Counted from the first letter of the stretch, positions 11,401 to 50,235 are shown. The stretch is 64,000 bases of DNA from Oasisia sp. SBJ-2009 (GCA_964017155.1 OZ024865.1:44917634-44981633), one strand, 5' to 3'. The notes: generated from the sequence alone by a model not told the origin. Numbers and translations: made by a program.

Positions 11401-14400
11401 AAGTTATTATCAATTGGCATTAGTTATACTGCAAATATAATTTAATATAAAGGTTTTATTTACATTTCCTGAGAAGATGACGGCCTGTTTCATCAATATA
11501 TCCTGTTGTTGAGGACGATCTGTTGACTCCTATATGTTCATCTGGTACACTTTCGTTAGTATGTTACAGAAATTCTGTCCTTCTGTTTTTAGATTTTACC
11601 ATTTTCACAAAGAAAAATTTAAGAAAATTTAACACTGGATTCTGTTAAATGAAAGACTTTCACTATGAACTCATTATCTCACTGACATTGTCCCCACGTC
11701 ACTCACCAACTCCTGCTGAATGACATACGACCGTCGACGAAGTGCAGCCGCATGTTGTCTCAGTAATACTCGCCTGCCAATGACCAATGAATATTAATTA
11801 GTTTGGGTTAAAAAATGAAGCTTCCAGACATCAACTCGGTGAAGACTGAGACTGTGTGAGAAATGTAACAAGTGTTTTGGGGTCAGATTGCTTTAAAGAA
11901 ATGTTACGCAAGACAGTTTCACACACAGACAAAGACAGATGATTATCTTCATCTGATCCTATCCCAACAAACAAAATTAATGTAGAATATTTATTACTTT
12001 TCAATCACTCACCCAAACTCCACTTTCTTGCGTTGTCTCTCGATTTCTCGCCGATGATTTTCTAGTTCCTCCAACTGCCACTGGTTGTGCATCAACATCT
12101 CCTCATCGTCCTTCAAACGCTGCGCCTGAGACGTCATTGAGAAGACACATCAAACTACGGTGTACTTTTTAAAAACTTTTAATAATAACAATAGTGGAGG
12201 CACCAAACACTCAGTCATTTCAAGTTGATGTAAAAGCTTACCTTTTGGTACCATTGTCATTGCCATGACATAATAGCAATCGACATGAAAAGAATAATAA
12301 TAATATTTTATTATTTATAAAACGCAATATCCAAATATGCTCAAAGCACTGTACAATAAAATATAAAGCTATTTATTATGTCTTAAAACTAATATTAATA
12401 ATAATAAATACAACTGTAAAATTTACTTTCCGGTAAAAAAAAATTAGAAACGTTAAATTATTCATGTTAAAACTGTTAATTAAATATTATATAGAATTAA
12501 CGACGATGAGTAAAATGAATAAATAAATCTAATTAATACTCTATTTACATGCAAAACACATACTAAACGATGGCATATATAAATGTCAATTCATGTGTAA
12601 AAATAAGATAAGACATAAGTAATAATATCTTCCATATGTTATCAGTTATGTTTGACTATGTTGTTCCTTTTTGTTTGTAATTTACCGTAGATTGGGCGAT
12701 GGTTAGACTCAGATCTGTTGGCTAATGGAAGAGATATTTTTAGCAAATATCTTCAAAAATGGCTGCCTTGAAGCAAATCACATTGGCCTAAAAGTTGCTG
12801 TAAAATTTTACCTCCAGTTCACGGTCCTTGAGTTCTCGGATCTGGTCCTTCTGCACCTGCTTGAGCCTCCTCGCCTCCTCCAGTCTCTCCCTCTCCCTCT
12901 CCTCCTCCCGCTCCAGGGCTCTCAGTCGCTCCTCCTCCATATCCCTCTCGATCTCCTCCTTCAGACGCCGCTCATCCGCCATCCTCTGGACACACAGGGG
13001 AGGTTGTCATGGCAACACAGGGGAGGTTGTCAATGGCAACACAGGGGAGGTTGTCAATGGCAACACAGGGGAGGTTGTCATGGCAACACAGGGGAGGTTG
13101 TCAATGGCAACAGAGGGGAGGTTGTCATGGCAACACAGGGGAGGTTGTCATGGCAACACAGGGGAGGTTGTCATGGCAACACAGGGGAGGTTGTCAATGG
13201 CAACACAGGGGAGGTTGTCAATGGCAACACAGGGGAGGTTGTCAATGGCAACAGAGGGGAGGTTGTCATGGCAACACAGGGGAGGTTGTCAATGGCAACA
13301 GAGGGGAGGTTGTCAATGGCAACACAGGGGAGGTTGTCAATGGCAACAGATGGGAGGTTGTCATGGCAACACAGGGAAGGTTGTCAATGGCAACACAGGG
13401 GAGGTTGTCAATGGCAACACATGGGAGGTTGTCAATGGCAACACATGGGAGGTTGTCAATGGCAACACAGGGGAGGTTGTCAATGGCAACACAGGGGAGG
13501 TTGTCAATGGCAACACAGGGGAGGTTGTTAATGGCAACACAGGGGAGGTTGTCAATGGCAACACGGGGAGGTTGTCAATAGCAACACAGGGGAGGTTGTC
13601 AATGGCAACACAGGGGAGGTTGTCAATGGCAACACACGGGAGGTTGTCAATGGCAACACACGGGAGGTTGTCAATGGCAACTCAAGGGAGGTTGTCAATG
13701 GCAACACAGGGGAGGTTGTCAATGGCAACACAGGGGAGGTTGTCAATGGCAACACAGGGGAGGTTGTCAATGGTAACACAGGGGAGGTTGTCAATGGTAA
13801 CACAGGGGAGGTTGTCATGGCAACACAGGGGAGGTTGTCAATGGCAACACAGAGGCGGTTGGCATGGCAAAACAGGGGAGGTTGTCAATGGCAACACAGG
13901 GGCGGTTGTCATGGCAAAACAGGGGAGGTTGTCAATGGCAACACAGGGGCGGTTGTCAATGGCAACACAGGGGAGGTTGTCATTGACAACACAGGGGAGG
14001 TTGTCAATGGCAACACTGGGAGGTTGTCAATGGCAACACAAGGGAGGTTGTCAATGGCAACACAGGGGAGGTTGTCAATGGCAACACAAGGGAGGTTGTC
14101 AATGGCAACACAAAGGAGGTTGTCAATGGCAACACAAAGGAGGTTGTCAATGGCAACACAGTGGAGGTTGTCAATGGCTTTGCAGGGGAGGTTGTCATTG
14201 GCAACAAACGTGACCATTATCAACATCACTATTGTCAATCAATAGGGATGTTGTCAAGACTAATAATGTCAGTATATGGGGTGTTGCCAAAAGCAACAAT
14301 GTCACATGCAGATGTCAACAACGGCCTTAATGTCATGCAATCATGTTGGTTTCCAGGTGAATCCAAAATAACATGTCAATATATAAAAATGCTGGTTCTG

Positions 14401-15686
14401 CAATTAAAGATTTTAATTTGATGGTCAAAGGACAGATTGAGAAAATGTTAATAGCTTTGTTTGAGAAATTTTAGTGACCATGGTGGACCACCCAATACCA
14501 TCTTTTTTATTTTATTTTTAATAACCTTCTCAAACAACCTCAAACATTGTAGGATATATCAGAGGGGTTTGATATGTGCAAAATGGTTCTGAAATAGGAC
14601 AAGTGAACATATTTAACAGGAAGGACACTTCAGTTAGAACCATACAATGTTTCGACATAACCCCCCAACCCTACCTGCTGGTGCATGTCCAGTTGTTTGC
14701 CCCATTCACCAACGACGTGTTTCTTGTGTAGTTCCGACTCCAACTACAACAAAGTCAAAAACACTTTGTAAATGTTTTTTATTCACTGACCTTTAAACAC
14801 ACCACAACTAGACATTAGCAATGGTTGTCATTTCAGTGAAACTGACTTCCCTTCAGACATTTCCATAATGATATATGTAGTAGAAATAATTATGAAACAA
14901 CAATTTCTTTACTAAAAACTAGGATTTTGTATGACAATTAACCAAATAGCATTTTTTGGCAAATTAGATTTGTGACACACAATTACATGTCTAATTCAGT
15001 TCCCATTGGAGGGAAAACTCCAAAATTATATGTCAACATTTCAATACCAAGTTAATCAGAAAATTGTCTTCACATAGTTCTTTAAGTAAGTTTTTAAATA
15101 GATACAAACAGCATTTAAAAATTTCCCAATACCTTTCTGCTAGTCTTCATTGCTACATTTAACAGTATTTTAATATATTTTATTTGGGTCTAGTAAATCG
15201 GAAGCAAGAACTCACTGCTTTCAGTTTTGGGTTGTTAGTCCTCCAGTGTTCATATAGCAACTCCTGGGCTGTCTGCAGAGAAAACAAATGATGGTCACAT
15301 GACTGTCACATGATCCCACAATGAACTCCTTTGAGGAAATCCCACAGTTAATTTCTTTTTTAAATCTGTAAAACCCTGTGGTAAAACCACATTAGAGTGT
15401 AACATATATCCATTTTAACATATTGGCAGCCTACATATATTCCAATGAATCAGCTTTTAGTGTTACCTGAAATAAATAAGATTGATCTTTTAACCCTGGC
15501 AGCAATCCAAGCATTGAAATATATAGACCCTAACATCAAGACAGATTCCTTACCCATTTTGCTCTGTCATAATAACCGTATGAAAGGTAATTATATAAAT
15601 ATATACACACACATAAATATATATATATATATATACACACATAAATATATAATATATATAATAATATATAATAATATATATATAAT

Positions 15687-15727
<41 letters not shown>

Positions 15728-17693
15728 TATACATTCACCAACATCAAAACAAGACAGCTTTTTATATAGCTCTATAGAACTATCCAGTAAAGTAGCAAAG
15801 ATGGACAAGAATATGTTAACAATCATCAAGGTGATTGTCCTTGGGTGAGTTCACCTGTCTTCTCTTCTCCTCTCTCGCACTCTTCAGACTGCCCGCTCGG
15901 TCTTTCATGTCGTCCAGTCTTGTTGAAGACAGACCTTCATTCAATTCCCGCAGTTCTGCCTACAGCATCGTCACAATGCAAAATGTGGCATCAGTTGTAA
16001 CACATATCAAGTCCTGGAAAGCATCCAGCCATGCTGTAATCCCTGTGCAGACTATTCACAAAATGATCAAACAACTAATGTCAGGTACTTGTTCATACAG
16101 CTGAATGACTTGTAGAGACCAACGTACAAAATAACACCAAGAGGTAATCAAGAGCTTCATGCTCTAGACACCAGGGTATCGTTTCGCTAAGATAAAGAGC
16201 TCTTAATGAATAACTCATCTTTAAACAAAATATGTTATTAAATGAATTTTTTTTCTTCAAAAAGCAACTATCCACTGCCATATTACTGAGGACACTATTT
16301 CCATGACACTCCAGTGACAATGTCCCATTGGTGAGGCATGGTGTTGACAGTTTTCAGGTATTCAAGATTGGCTTAAGGGCTCTTAACATTAGTGACATGA
16401 TCCCTGACCTACTGCTTCCTGTGTGCGTCAGTACAATGGGAACTTCTGTTAGATAAGGTAGTGTCATATTTTCATTATTAATAAATAAAAGCTACGTTGT
16501 CGCAGTACAATAAGTGGGGTTACACAATCGATTGTCCAATTTATCTGAAACTGAACTGTTTTGCGGAAAGAATGTGTGATGCAGACACACAAACTAATGG
16601 ACTATCAGTGGTCAGTAGTTGGTCAATTGTGAAGTATTGCACAACGAGTGATTCAGACATTTACCAAAGCTCAAATCAGAGAATGCACGAATCAATGTCC
16701 AAGTCTAAATCACTGTGCCTAAGAACGTTGTTATGATAAATCATACACAGAACATAGTTGTTAGTTATAAGATGCATACTTTATTTACTACATATATAAT
16801 TTGTTAATTATTTCAACATGTTATAAATGTACATGTTGAAATAATTAACAAATTATATATGTAGTAAATAAAGTAACAAATAAATACAGTTTGTGTCTGT
16901 GGTGTGTATACCACTAGATGGAATGTCAACAAACCTCCAACTGGTCTTGTTCTTGTCTCAGCAGATCTCTCAGCTTCACTTTGCGAGTTTGTAGACTCAA
17001 CATCTTTGTTTCTGTTTTGTGAGACGTTTTCCAAGCATTCATGCTGCGTAATGATAGAACAATAAAAACAAAATGTACATTACAACTCCCTGTTAATGTT
17101 GACATATTATCCATTGTCTTGCTTGTGAAATTATTCAATGTAGTTTAGTTTTCACATGTGCAGATACTGTTTTGATTCTGTATCAAGTTATTATATTTTG
17201 TCCTATACAAATTATCTGAACAATTGCAGAGTATGTTGATTCTGTGGTGGTGTGGATAATCACCAATAAACGACTAGTAAACCTAACATAATGATCTTGA
17301 CGATTTGACGTCAACCTAAGCTAGCAGCAGAAAGTGACAAATTCAAACAGAAATAAAATCCAGAGTGAACAAGCAAATGAAGATGGCAATAGTAAAAAAA
17401 ACATAAAACTAAAGACATTAAACCATTTTTACATGCATCTACTGTACGTAATGAGGCAATGACCGTTTCCAATCAAGTTCTTAATACAGATGGGAATCAC
17501 ACCTGTCATTGAAGGATACATCGGACTCCCATGTCTTTTTCTTGGCAGCTGTCAAATCTGCTTGCTTGAAGAAGGTGGCATTTTGAAGCCACTTCTGTCT
17601 AAATTCATTTTCACGGTTGCGTCTATCCACAATCGAACGCTCGTATATATTCTTGCTTGTTGTGTACGTTGTAGGCAAGTGTGGCAGTGCCAT
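5595..17693 (-). CDS. TCHP: trichoplein (TCHP), centriolar/keratin-filament coiled-coil protein, 14 coding exons
   Basis: In vertebrates trichoplein binds keratin filaments and desmosomes, sits at the mother centriole with ninein and Odf2, and restrains ciliogenesis through Aurora A. Coding exons, 5' to 3' on the minus strand: 17503-17693, 16935-17043, 15855-15959, 15216-15272, 14675-14743, 12812-12985, 12013-12125, 11707-11773, 10404-10514, 9339-9400, 8712-8793, 7375-7560, 6405-6548, 5595-5624. All have GT-AG borders and compatible phases, giving 499 aa against 498 in human. Recognised segments: start [26 protein letters not shown] (about 138-154); [10 protein letters not shown] (about 159-168); a highly charged coiled coil over most of the protein; the trichohyalin-plectin-homology region with [18 protein letters not shown]; and the end [14 protein letters not shown], which matches the human tail in position. 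The start is the ATG aligned with the family N-terminus. Introns hold MITEs, a minisatellite and a long hairpin. Identity is from remembered family sequence; the splice map is by eye. Confidence 0.93.
5966..6359. mobile_element. CAGGGTCC-ended MITE, copy 1 (TCHP intron 13)
   Basis: Starts CAGGGTCCGTACACATCTGG and ends ATGTGGACCCTG, giving 8-bp CAGGGTCC inverted termini typical of hAT-like non-autonomous elements. The interior is full of the word TTCAAGRCTTTTCAAG. About 80% similar by eye to the copy at 9527-9980. No clear target-site duplication was found. It lies in the last TCHP intron, just downstream of exon 13. Confidence 0.8.
6893..7268. repeat. (TA)n-rich microsatellite block, TCHP intron 12
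   Basis: About 375 bp of TATA/TATG/TAAT dinucleotide-type repeats, including two near-identical copies of a block with GTATGTATGTATG. The Tyr/Ile-rich ORFs reported across it are artefacts. Confidence 0.95.
7617..8070. mobile_element. pogo-like element fragment with internal ~175-bp tandem duplication
   Basis: Begins TAGTCTCGCTTAACCGACTG, the same end as the element near 29313. The phrase TGCTGCCACCTCATGGA occurs at about 7722 and again at about 7899, each followed by CCGTAATTAT- and TTTATAAACAACTG-like sequence, indicating a diverged tandem duplication. It lies in TCHP intron 11. Confidence 0.55.
8370..8406. repeat. (TA)n microsatellite, TCHP intron 11
   Basis: Uninterrupted TA run of about 17 units, with a shorter one at 8267-8284. 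Confidence 0.9.
9060..9230. repeat. polypurine (GA/GGGA) tract, TCHP intron 10
   Basis: GGGAGTGGGAGTGGGAGTGA, then long GAGAGACAGAGA runs and a nine-G run. It is polypyrimidine on the transcribed strand. Confidence 0.85.
9527..9980. mobile_element. CAGGGTCC-ended MITE, copy 2 (TCHP intron 9)
   Basis: Same family and orientation as 5966-6359, starting CAGGGTCCATACACATCTGG. The right end has decayed (TATGGACTCG). It has an internal threefold tandem of a 28-bp unit (GCAGTAAAATAAGTTAACAT...) at 9635-9714, absent from copy 1. Confidence 0.8.
10742..11263. mobile_element. TTAA-flanked long-inverted-repeat MITE (piggyBac-like), TCHP intron 8
   Basis: TTAA at 10738-10741 and at 11264-11267 bracket inverted arms of roughly 200 bp: the left begins AGGGATACTTCAGTCAGTGA and the right end reads in reverse AGAGATACTCCAGTGAGAGA. 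Matching internal blocks include ATTCACAGC, TATATTGGTTGT, AGTAATTGTGCACA and CAGGGCRCTGCCATCTTG. TTAA targets point to piggyBac-type mobilisation. There is no coding capacity. Confidence 0.85.
12296..12360. repeat. dispersed SINE-like tail (TCHP intron 6)
   Basis: TTTATTATTTATAAAACGCA then ATATCCAAATATGCTCAAAGCACTGTACA closely matches 41176-41235 (TTTATTATTTATAAAGCACA then ATATCCAACATGGTCACAAAGTGCTGTGCA). This is probably the conserved tail of a common small repeat. Confidence 0.5.
12990..14205. repeat. 24-bp minisatellite, about 51 copies, in TCHP intron 5
   Basis: Unit on the plus strand: GGGGAGGTTGTC followed by AATGGCAACACA (24 bp). I count about 51 units. About ten units carry CATGG in place of CAATGG and are 23 bp; they cluster in the first third of the array. 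The array begins only a few bases from the exon 6 acceptor (AG at 12986-12987), so the nearest unit supplies that acceptor's pyrimidine tract. Each unit contains a near-palindrome GTTGTC-(A)AT-GGCAAC. Long ORFs across it in several frames are by-products of the repeat. Confidence 0.97.
15593..15735. repeat. (TA)n/(CA)n microsatellite, TCHP intron 3
   Basis: Runs of TATATA interrupted by ACACACATAA and AATATATAATA. No coding potential. Confidence 0.9.
16115..16440. repeat. dispersed repeat, copy A (TCHP intron 2)
   Basis: Shares TATCCACTGCC, GACACTATTTCCATG and TGACAGTTTTCA-GTATTCAAGAT with the segment at 22915-23095, and both contain GAGCTCTTAA. Family not recognised; it could be a SINE or MITE fragment. 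Confidence 0.6.
16778..16874. repeat. perfect 44-bp inverted repeat (hairpin) in TCHP intron 2
   Basis: Left arm 16778-16821 and right arm 16831-16874 are exact reverse complements, separated by a 9-base loop (16822-16830). The arms are AT-rich, starting ACTTTATTTACTACATATAT. The hairpin lies about 60 bases from TCHP exon 2 on the side of its donor. I found no similar copy in the window. It may be a recent small foldback MITE or a transcribed hairpin. Confidence 0.95.
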
Positions 17694-20633
17694 GACAACT
17701 AGTGGAAGTGATGCTACAGCGTATGTTGTTGTCTCTTTTCCTGGTATCATCAACATTTAAAGATAAAATTATAAAGACAGCTCACTTAAAGATGCACATT
17801 CATAGCAAAATAACAAAAGCAACACAAACATAGTGTGAAAACATAGTGATGGTTAAACATAATTCATTATTTAACATACACTGCCCATTATCAAGATTGA
17901 TGTACAACAGTTTAATAAAGATACCGTAATCCTAAGCTAAGTTAAGCTGATTATCTATTTACAACTTAATTAATTGTACACACCATTAGGCATTACATTG
18001 TTTTTTAAATGTTCCTTCAAAAAATGTTCAGTTTACAGAACTAGTTGCAACATGAAAAGGCTATAATTTCGTACAAAGAATCTGTAATTATATGCTGCAT
18101 AAATATGAATTCGATGGCGATGACGCTGCCAGATGCCGTGAGATGATCGCGATGTGATGACTGATGCCGATTGATATTATTGCGTAATCGGCGTTATCGA
18201 TCTAGCCTGCTAGTATAACGCAGACAGTTCCATGTGTGTACCCTTCTAAAGAAAAGTATTACCCAATTTATATCAGTTAACACGTGAAACAATATTTAAA
18301 ACAGTTACGTAGAAAAGACCAAAACACAACCGATAATTCGCTGTCTAGTCACATTATCGCCCAAACAAGTTTAAACCCGTTCATCGATTATTTTCAAATG
18401 TTTTCATTATTAAGATATCACTAAGCAAGCAGTACATCTAATCCGAATGTTTCAAACAGACTATACCTCAAACGCTCTATTGATCACTCACTGTATAAAC
18501 TACAGTACAATCATAAAACGTATTTTGGTCTGTTTAAAATACAAAATGTTTACACCGCCATCGGTGGTTACGCCGAATACCAACGCTGTCCTATAACGAT
18601 ACTTTATTTATAAGCTGTGTATTTTGATTTAAATGTACCTGATCTATCGAAAACAAATCAAGAATACATTCTCAAAAATGTTTACATATGTAAACTCTGT
18701 CACTTTAACAATCCACGATTTTCAGGTATGATGTTTACATATATTTTGTTTTCGTTTATCCAAAACGTTAATAAGGAGTCCAAAACAATGTGGTTATAAT
18801 TAATAAAGAATGGGTACAAACAGCCACATCTATAGAACAGTGGCAATTATATGGTTTGAAAATAATAATAAAATTTAGCTCTGAATTGTGGATTCTGCAG
18901 ATCGAAGCTATACTATTTTAATATATGTAGTTGTATTGTAATGTGCATACTAGCAAAAGAAATTCTGAGACACCACAATAGCACAGGTAGTAATTATAAT
19001 TTTGTTTTAATGTGATGCCAATAATTTTGTTTGCTTGTCTAGTGGATGAAACTTACTGGCAAATAAGTTAATTTCTCGTACAACATGATTATTCTGCTAC
19101 AATATCATACATTAAAATTTAAATGGCACTATAAATAAAATTGTGGCCGATTGTTCATATAGGTAGGTTCATGATGAAATGGTCTCATAAGTGTGTGTAA
19201 TATACTTAGGGCTGTAATAGGGAACACAAGGCAACTGCAAGGTATTGACACATTTTATTTAGCCCTGAATATGATATGCATATACTGAATTGCAGAGAAC
19301 AATAGAATATAAAATAGTTCACAGAATATGGGTGATGAAATTATGAATGAAGACTTAAAGCTAAGGCATGTCTTACAACAATATCTTACATTACCAATAC
19401 TATCAACTAGGTGCTGAAAACAGCTTTGAAAAGCCGTATGTACCTGACACATCACCCATTCTGCTAAAACATTGTTCACAACAAATTATGGTTGACAATT
19501 ACCTGTTATAACATTTCTTAAAAATACTTCCAGTTTCTACTAGTTAAAGGCCCAACAATCCTCAACCATCACATGATAGTTGACATGTCTATACTGGTAA
19601 TCCTGATTAACATTTCTACATAACATTGTATTCAATTGGCAATCAGACTTAATCTAACTGAAGCTTAAATCAGAGCTATTACATCGGAGCTGGTGTACTC
19701 CCCCGGTGGCACCAAATGCCTTCTATCTCACACACAGATCTTGCTCAATTTCGGACGTCTCGTCGTTTAAAAAATAAGTTTTTAATTTTGCTCCCATCCA
19801 TATGAGGGTGCCGTATATCCGAAAAGACCCAGCTCCAATGTAATAGCTCTGCTTAAATGGTGTTTTGTATGAGTTGATAGACATACAGCTCTTCGTATAA
19901 ATTTAAATGTTTTACAAGTACGCTGTATATAAATTACATAAACTGGAAAACTTAGCTCGCTTTTAGGCCTACTATAATAATATGTATGTTTCTGGTTGTG
20001 TTGGACTCTGTTAAATGTATCCAATCCTTGACACTTCTACATCACAGGGAAAATACATCATTTATCTGCAACACTGTAAATCAAAGACCAAAGTAAAATG
20101 ATCATATAAATATTTGCCTAGTTCTGTCACGCCACCAGAATATGTTTTCCCCACACGGTTTGAGAACAAAAACACTTCTCCGCAAATAACAATTACCAAG
20201 AAAACACTTAAATGTCTACCTCTTTAAAGAAATTGGGGAACAGGTAACAGAACATAGCAATTTTGTAGGTTGATGAGTTGCATGCATGTGTACTAAGAGA
20301 TAGTGAATTAAGGGGGGGGGGGGAATAAAGCTCTTCTAGCCTGAATTAGGCAGAAATTTGTAACAGGAAATTTGCTGTCTAGAATGCAGGAATGGTAAAC
20401 ATCAAAGGGTACTGCAGTTATCTAGGCTTGCCAGGGAAGCTTTTTAAATTGGACGTTTGTTTACAAATCGTGCAGTGGAAGTTTTCAAAATGCGAACATT
20501 GTTGCAATATTTATAAAGGACATAAACACAACCTGGCAAGCACTGTACATTCTAGTTGTAAGAAAATAATATTAAGCAAAAAAATAAACCTAGTAATGGA
20601 TAGTGTCCTTATCCTTTGCAGCAACTGGTGTAT
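17694..20633. other. intergenic region between TCHP and TRMT2A
   Basis: This should contain the TCHP promoter and 5' UTR, neither of which I can place. A CpG-containing, GATG-rich patch is at 18110-18200. No gene, RNA gene or clear transposon was recognised; the rest is AT-rich. Confidence 0.5.
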
Positions 20634-20853
20634 TTCAGACTGGACGTCACATGTGTTACAGACTGGACGTCACACGTGTTACAGACTGGACGTCACACGT
20701 GTTACAGACTGGACGTCACGTGTGTTACAGACTGGACGTCACGTGTGTTACAGACTGGACGTCACGTGTTACAGACTGGACGTCACATGTGTTACAGACT
20801 GGACGTCACATGTGTTACAGACTGGACGTCACGTGTGTTACAGACTGGACACG
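20634..20853. repeat. 23-bp minisatellite just downstream of TRMT2A, about 9 copies plus a partial
   Basis: Unit: ACAGACTGGACGTCAC followed by RTGTGTT (23 bp); one unit is two bases shorter. Each unit holds a CRE-like GACGTCAC and, in several copies, the E-box CACGTG (CACATG in others). The array ends 39 bases from the TRMT2A stop, so it is probably within that gene's 3' UTR. It is also about 2.9 kb upstream of the TCHP coding start. Confidence 0.95.
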
Positions 20854-20891
20854 GGTGATTATGTCATGAGTACATAGACTGGTCACATAGT

Positions 20892-48684
<27,793 letters not shown>

Positions 48685-48921
48685 CAGGATACTGAAACAT
48701 GGTATCTATGAATGAATACTTTAAGGCAGATAATACATCATGCGAAAAAGTGGCCTGGTGTTAATTTGGCACACTTTATATAAGTGTAAATGATGATGAT
48801 GATGGCGAACTGTTACATTTTTATTTAATTTTGTGATATGCCTTGACTACACTATAGTTTGCCCTGTGTCATCAATTAAACATTTGATACATGTTTTGAC
48901 CTACCTGTACTGGCACATTGC

Positions 48922-48973
48922 AAGAAGCCATTTTAACATTGTTTAATAACTGTAAATGTTAAAATGGCTTCTT
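48922..48973. repeat. perfect 19-bp inverted repeat upstream of the TRMT2A start
   Basis: Arms 48922-48940 (AAGAAGCCATTTTAACATT) and 48955-48973 are exact reverse complements with a 14-base loop. It lies about 240 bp upstream of the TRMT2A ATG, in the divergent promoter interval or the 5' intron. Confidence 0.85.
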
Positions 48974-50189
48974 CTATTGGTTAAGCCTATTGCAAATCCT
49001 ATTTTTTTTGCAAAAGGTGACCGGTTAAAAAAAATCTGCAGTTGGTTTAATAAAACATTGCTTAGTTTTGCTTATATGGCTGGGGTATCACACATTTCAT
49101 AATGACTGTAGACTCGTAACATTACAGGAAATCTGGCTAGTAAACAGTAATCGAAGTACTGCATTTGCCGACATGAAAAGGAAAGCACGGTAATGCGAAA
49201 CATATACACTCATTATCGCCCATATGGTTATAGCAGAACACTATATCACTGGATTTAGAATATGTGTAACGGATACTAAAGTTAACTTAACATCTCATGA
49301 TACACATTTCAGTTGTACTACTTATTCGGGTTGTCACTAATTAATCCCCGAGAAAAAATACAAACTACATAACAAACCATGCGGCCAGACGCGAAAGAGT
49401 CCCAAAACTATAAAAATAACATCTCAACCTTAACGACACCACCTTTGCATTATTAAATGTTATTACAATTTTATTGTATTAGTATTTATTAATTGAGTAC
49501 ATATATACGTAATTGATTATTTACATTTTTTTATTGACGGAATTCATCAAAGCAGAGCCGTACAAGGCAATCATTGCATCCTCATTAAATCGAATTTGTA
49601 ATAATTCCGAGTTCCAGGGCTATACACCAAAAATAAACAGCAATGCAGTTCCGGTCTCCGGTTCTGCTTTTTTAATCAACAACAACAACAACGTTCACAC
49701 ATCCATTCTAAAACTATAAATTAAGTCACCTAGCTGTCTCTCGTGTACGAATTAATTCCGATGCGCATCCCTTGCATATATATACAGTGATTTTCAAAAT
49801 GTTGAAGGTTGAAACTTGACTGGAAGATGACTGAAATGGTTAATGTCGTATTAAATTGATTTTTCCAGTATTTTAACATCACTCACTTTATTGATCTAAT
49901 ATGAACTTAACACAATTGCTTCACAGTAGTATTCTTTCCTATAAAATGTTGTTATAATTTAATGTTTTGCCATTAGGGGTTATTTAATTGATTAAGTGCA
50001 AAATTATTATTTGAAAAAGTAAAGCACGTGGACACGCCTGGATTCACAACACTTCATAACTGTTCAGTAATTATTTGTATGAAGAAACTCAATCGTCAAT
50101 TGGCTCAGTATATAATCCGGTGTGTGGGACATTGTTTTACGCGACAACAGTACGCAAGACGTATAGCGAGAAAAGAAAGCAAAGCACTT

Positions 50190-50194
50190 ATTGG
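50190..50194 (-). promoter_or_regulatory. inverted CCAAT box, RANBP1/TRMT2A interval
   Basis: ATTGG on the plus strand (CCAAT on the minus strand) lies about 35 bp upstream of the E2F-like site and about 120 bp upstream of the predicted RANBP1 ATG. This is a usual NF-Y position in TATA-less bidirectional promoters. No TATA box is evident nearby. Confidence 0.3.
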
Positions 50195-50227
50195 CTATGA
50201 TGAGGAATTCCCCTCGTTTTCGCTAGA

Positions 50228-50235
50228 GCGGGAAA
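50228..50235 (+). promoter_or_regulatory. E2F-type site upstream of RANBP1
   Basis: The sequence GCGGGAAA is the reverse complement of the TTTCCCGC E2F core and lies 76 bp before the predicted RANBP1 ATG. Mammalian RANBP1 is known to be cell-cycle regulated through E2F. An 8-mer match alone is weak, but its position supports the exon 1 assignment. Confidence 0.4.

Noticed and set aside
12828..14245. Long ORFs (up to 461 aa) across the minisatellite in several frames on both strands
   Set aside because: They are translations of a 24-bp repeat, whose length is divisible by three and whose unit lacks stops. They lie in an intron of TCHP and change frame at the 23-bp units.
20616..20869. Repeat at 20634-20853 as a CRISPR array
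   Set aside because: The units are contiguous with no spacers, and the DNA is eukaryotic; it is an ordinary minisatellite.
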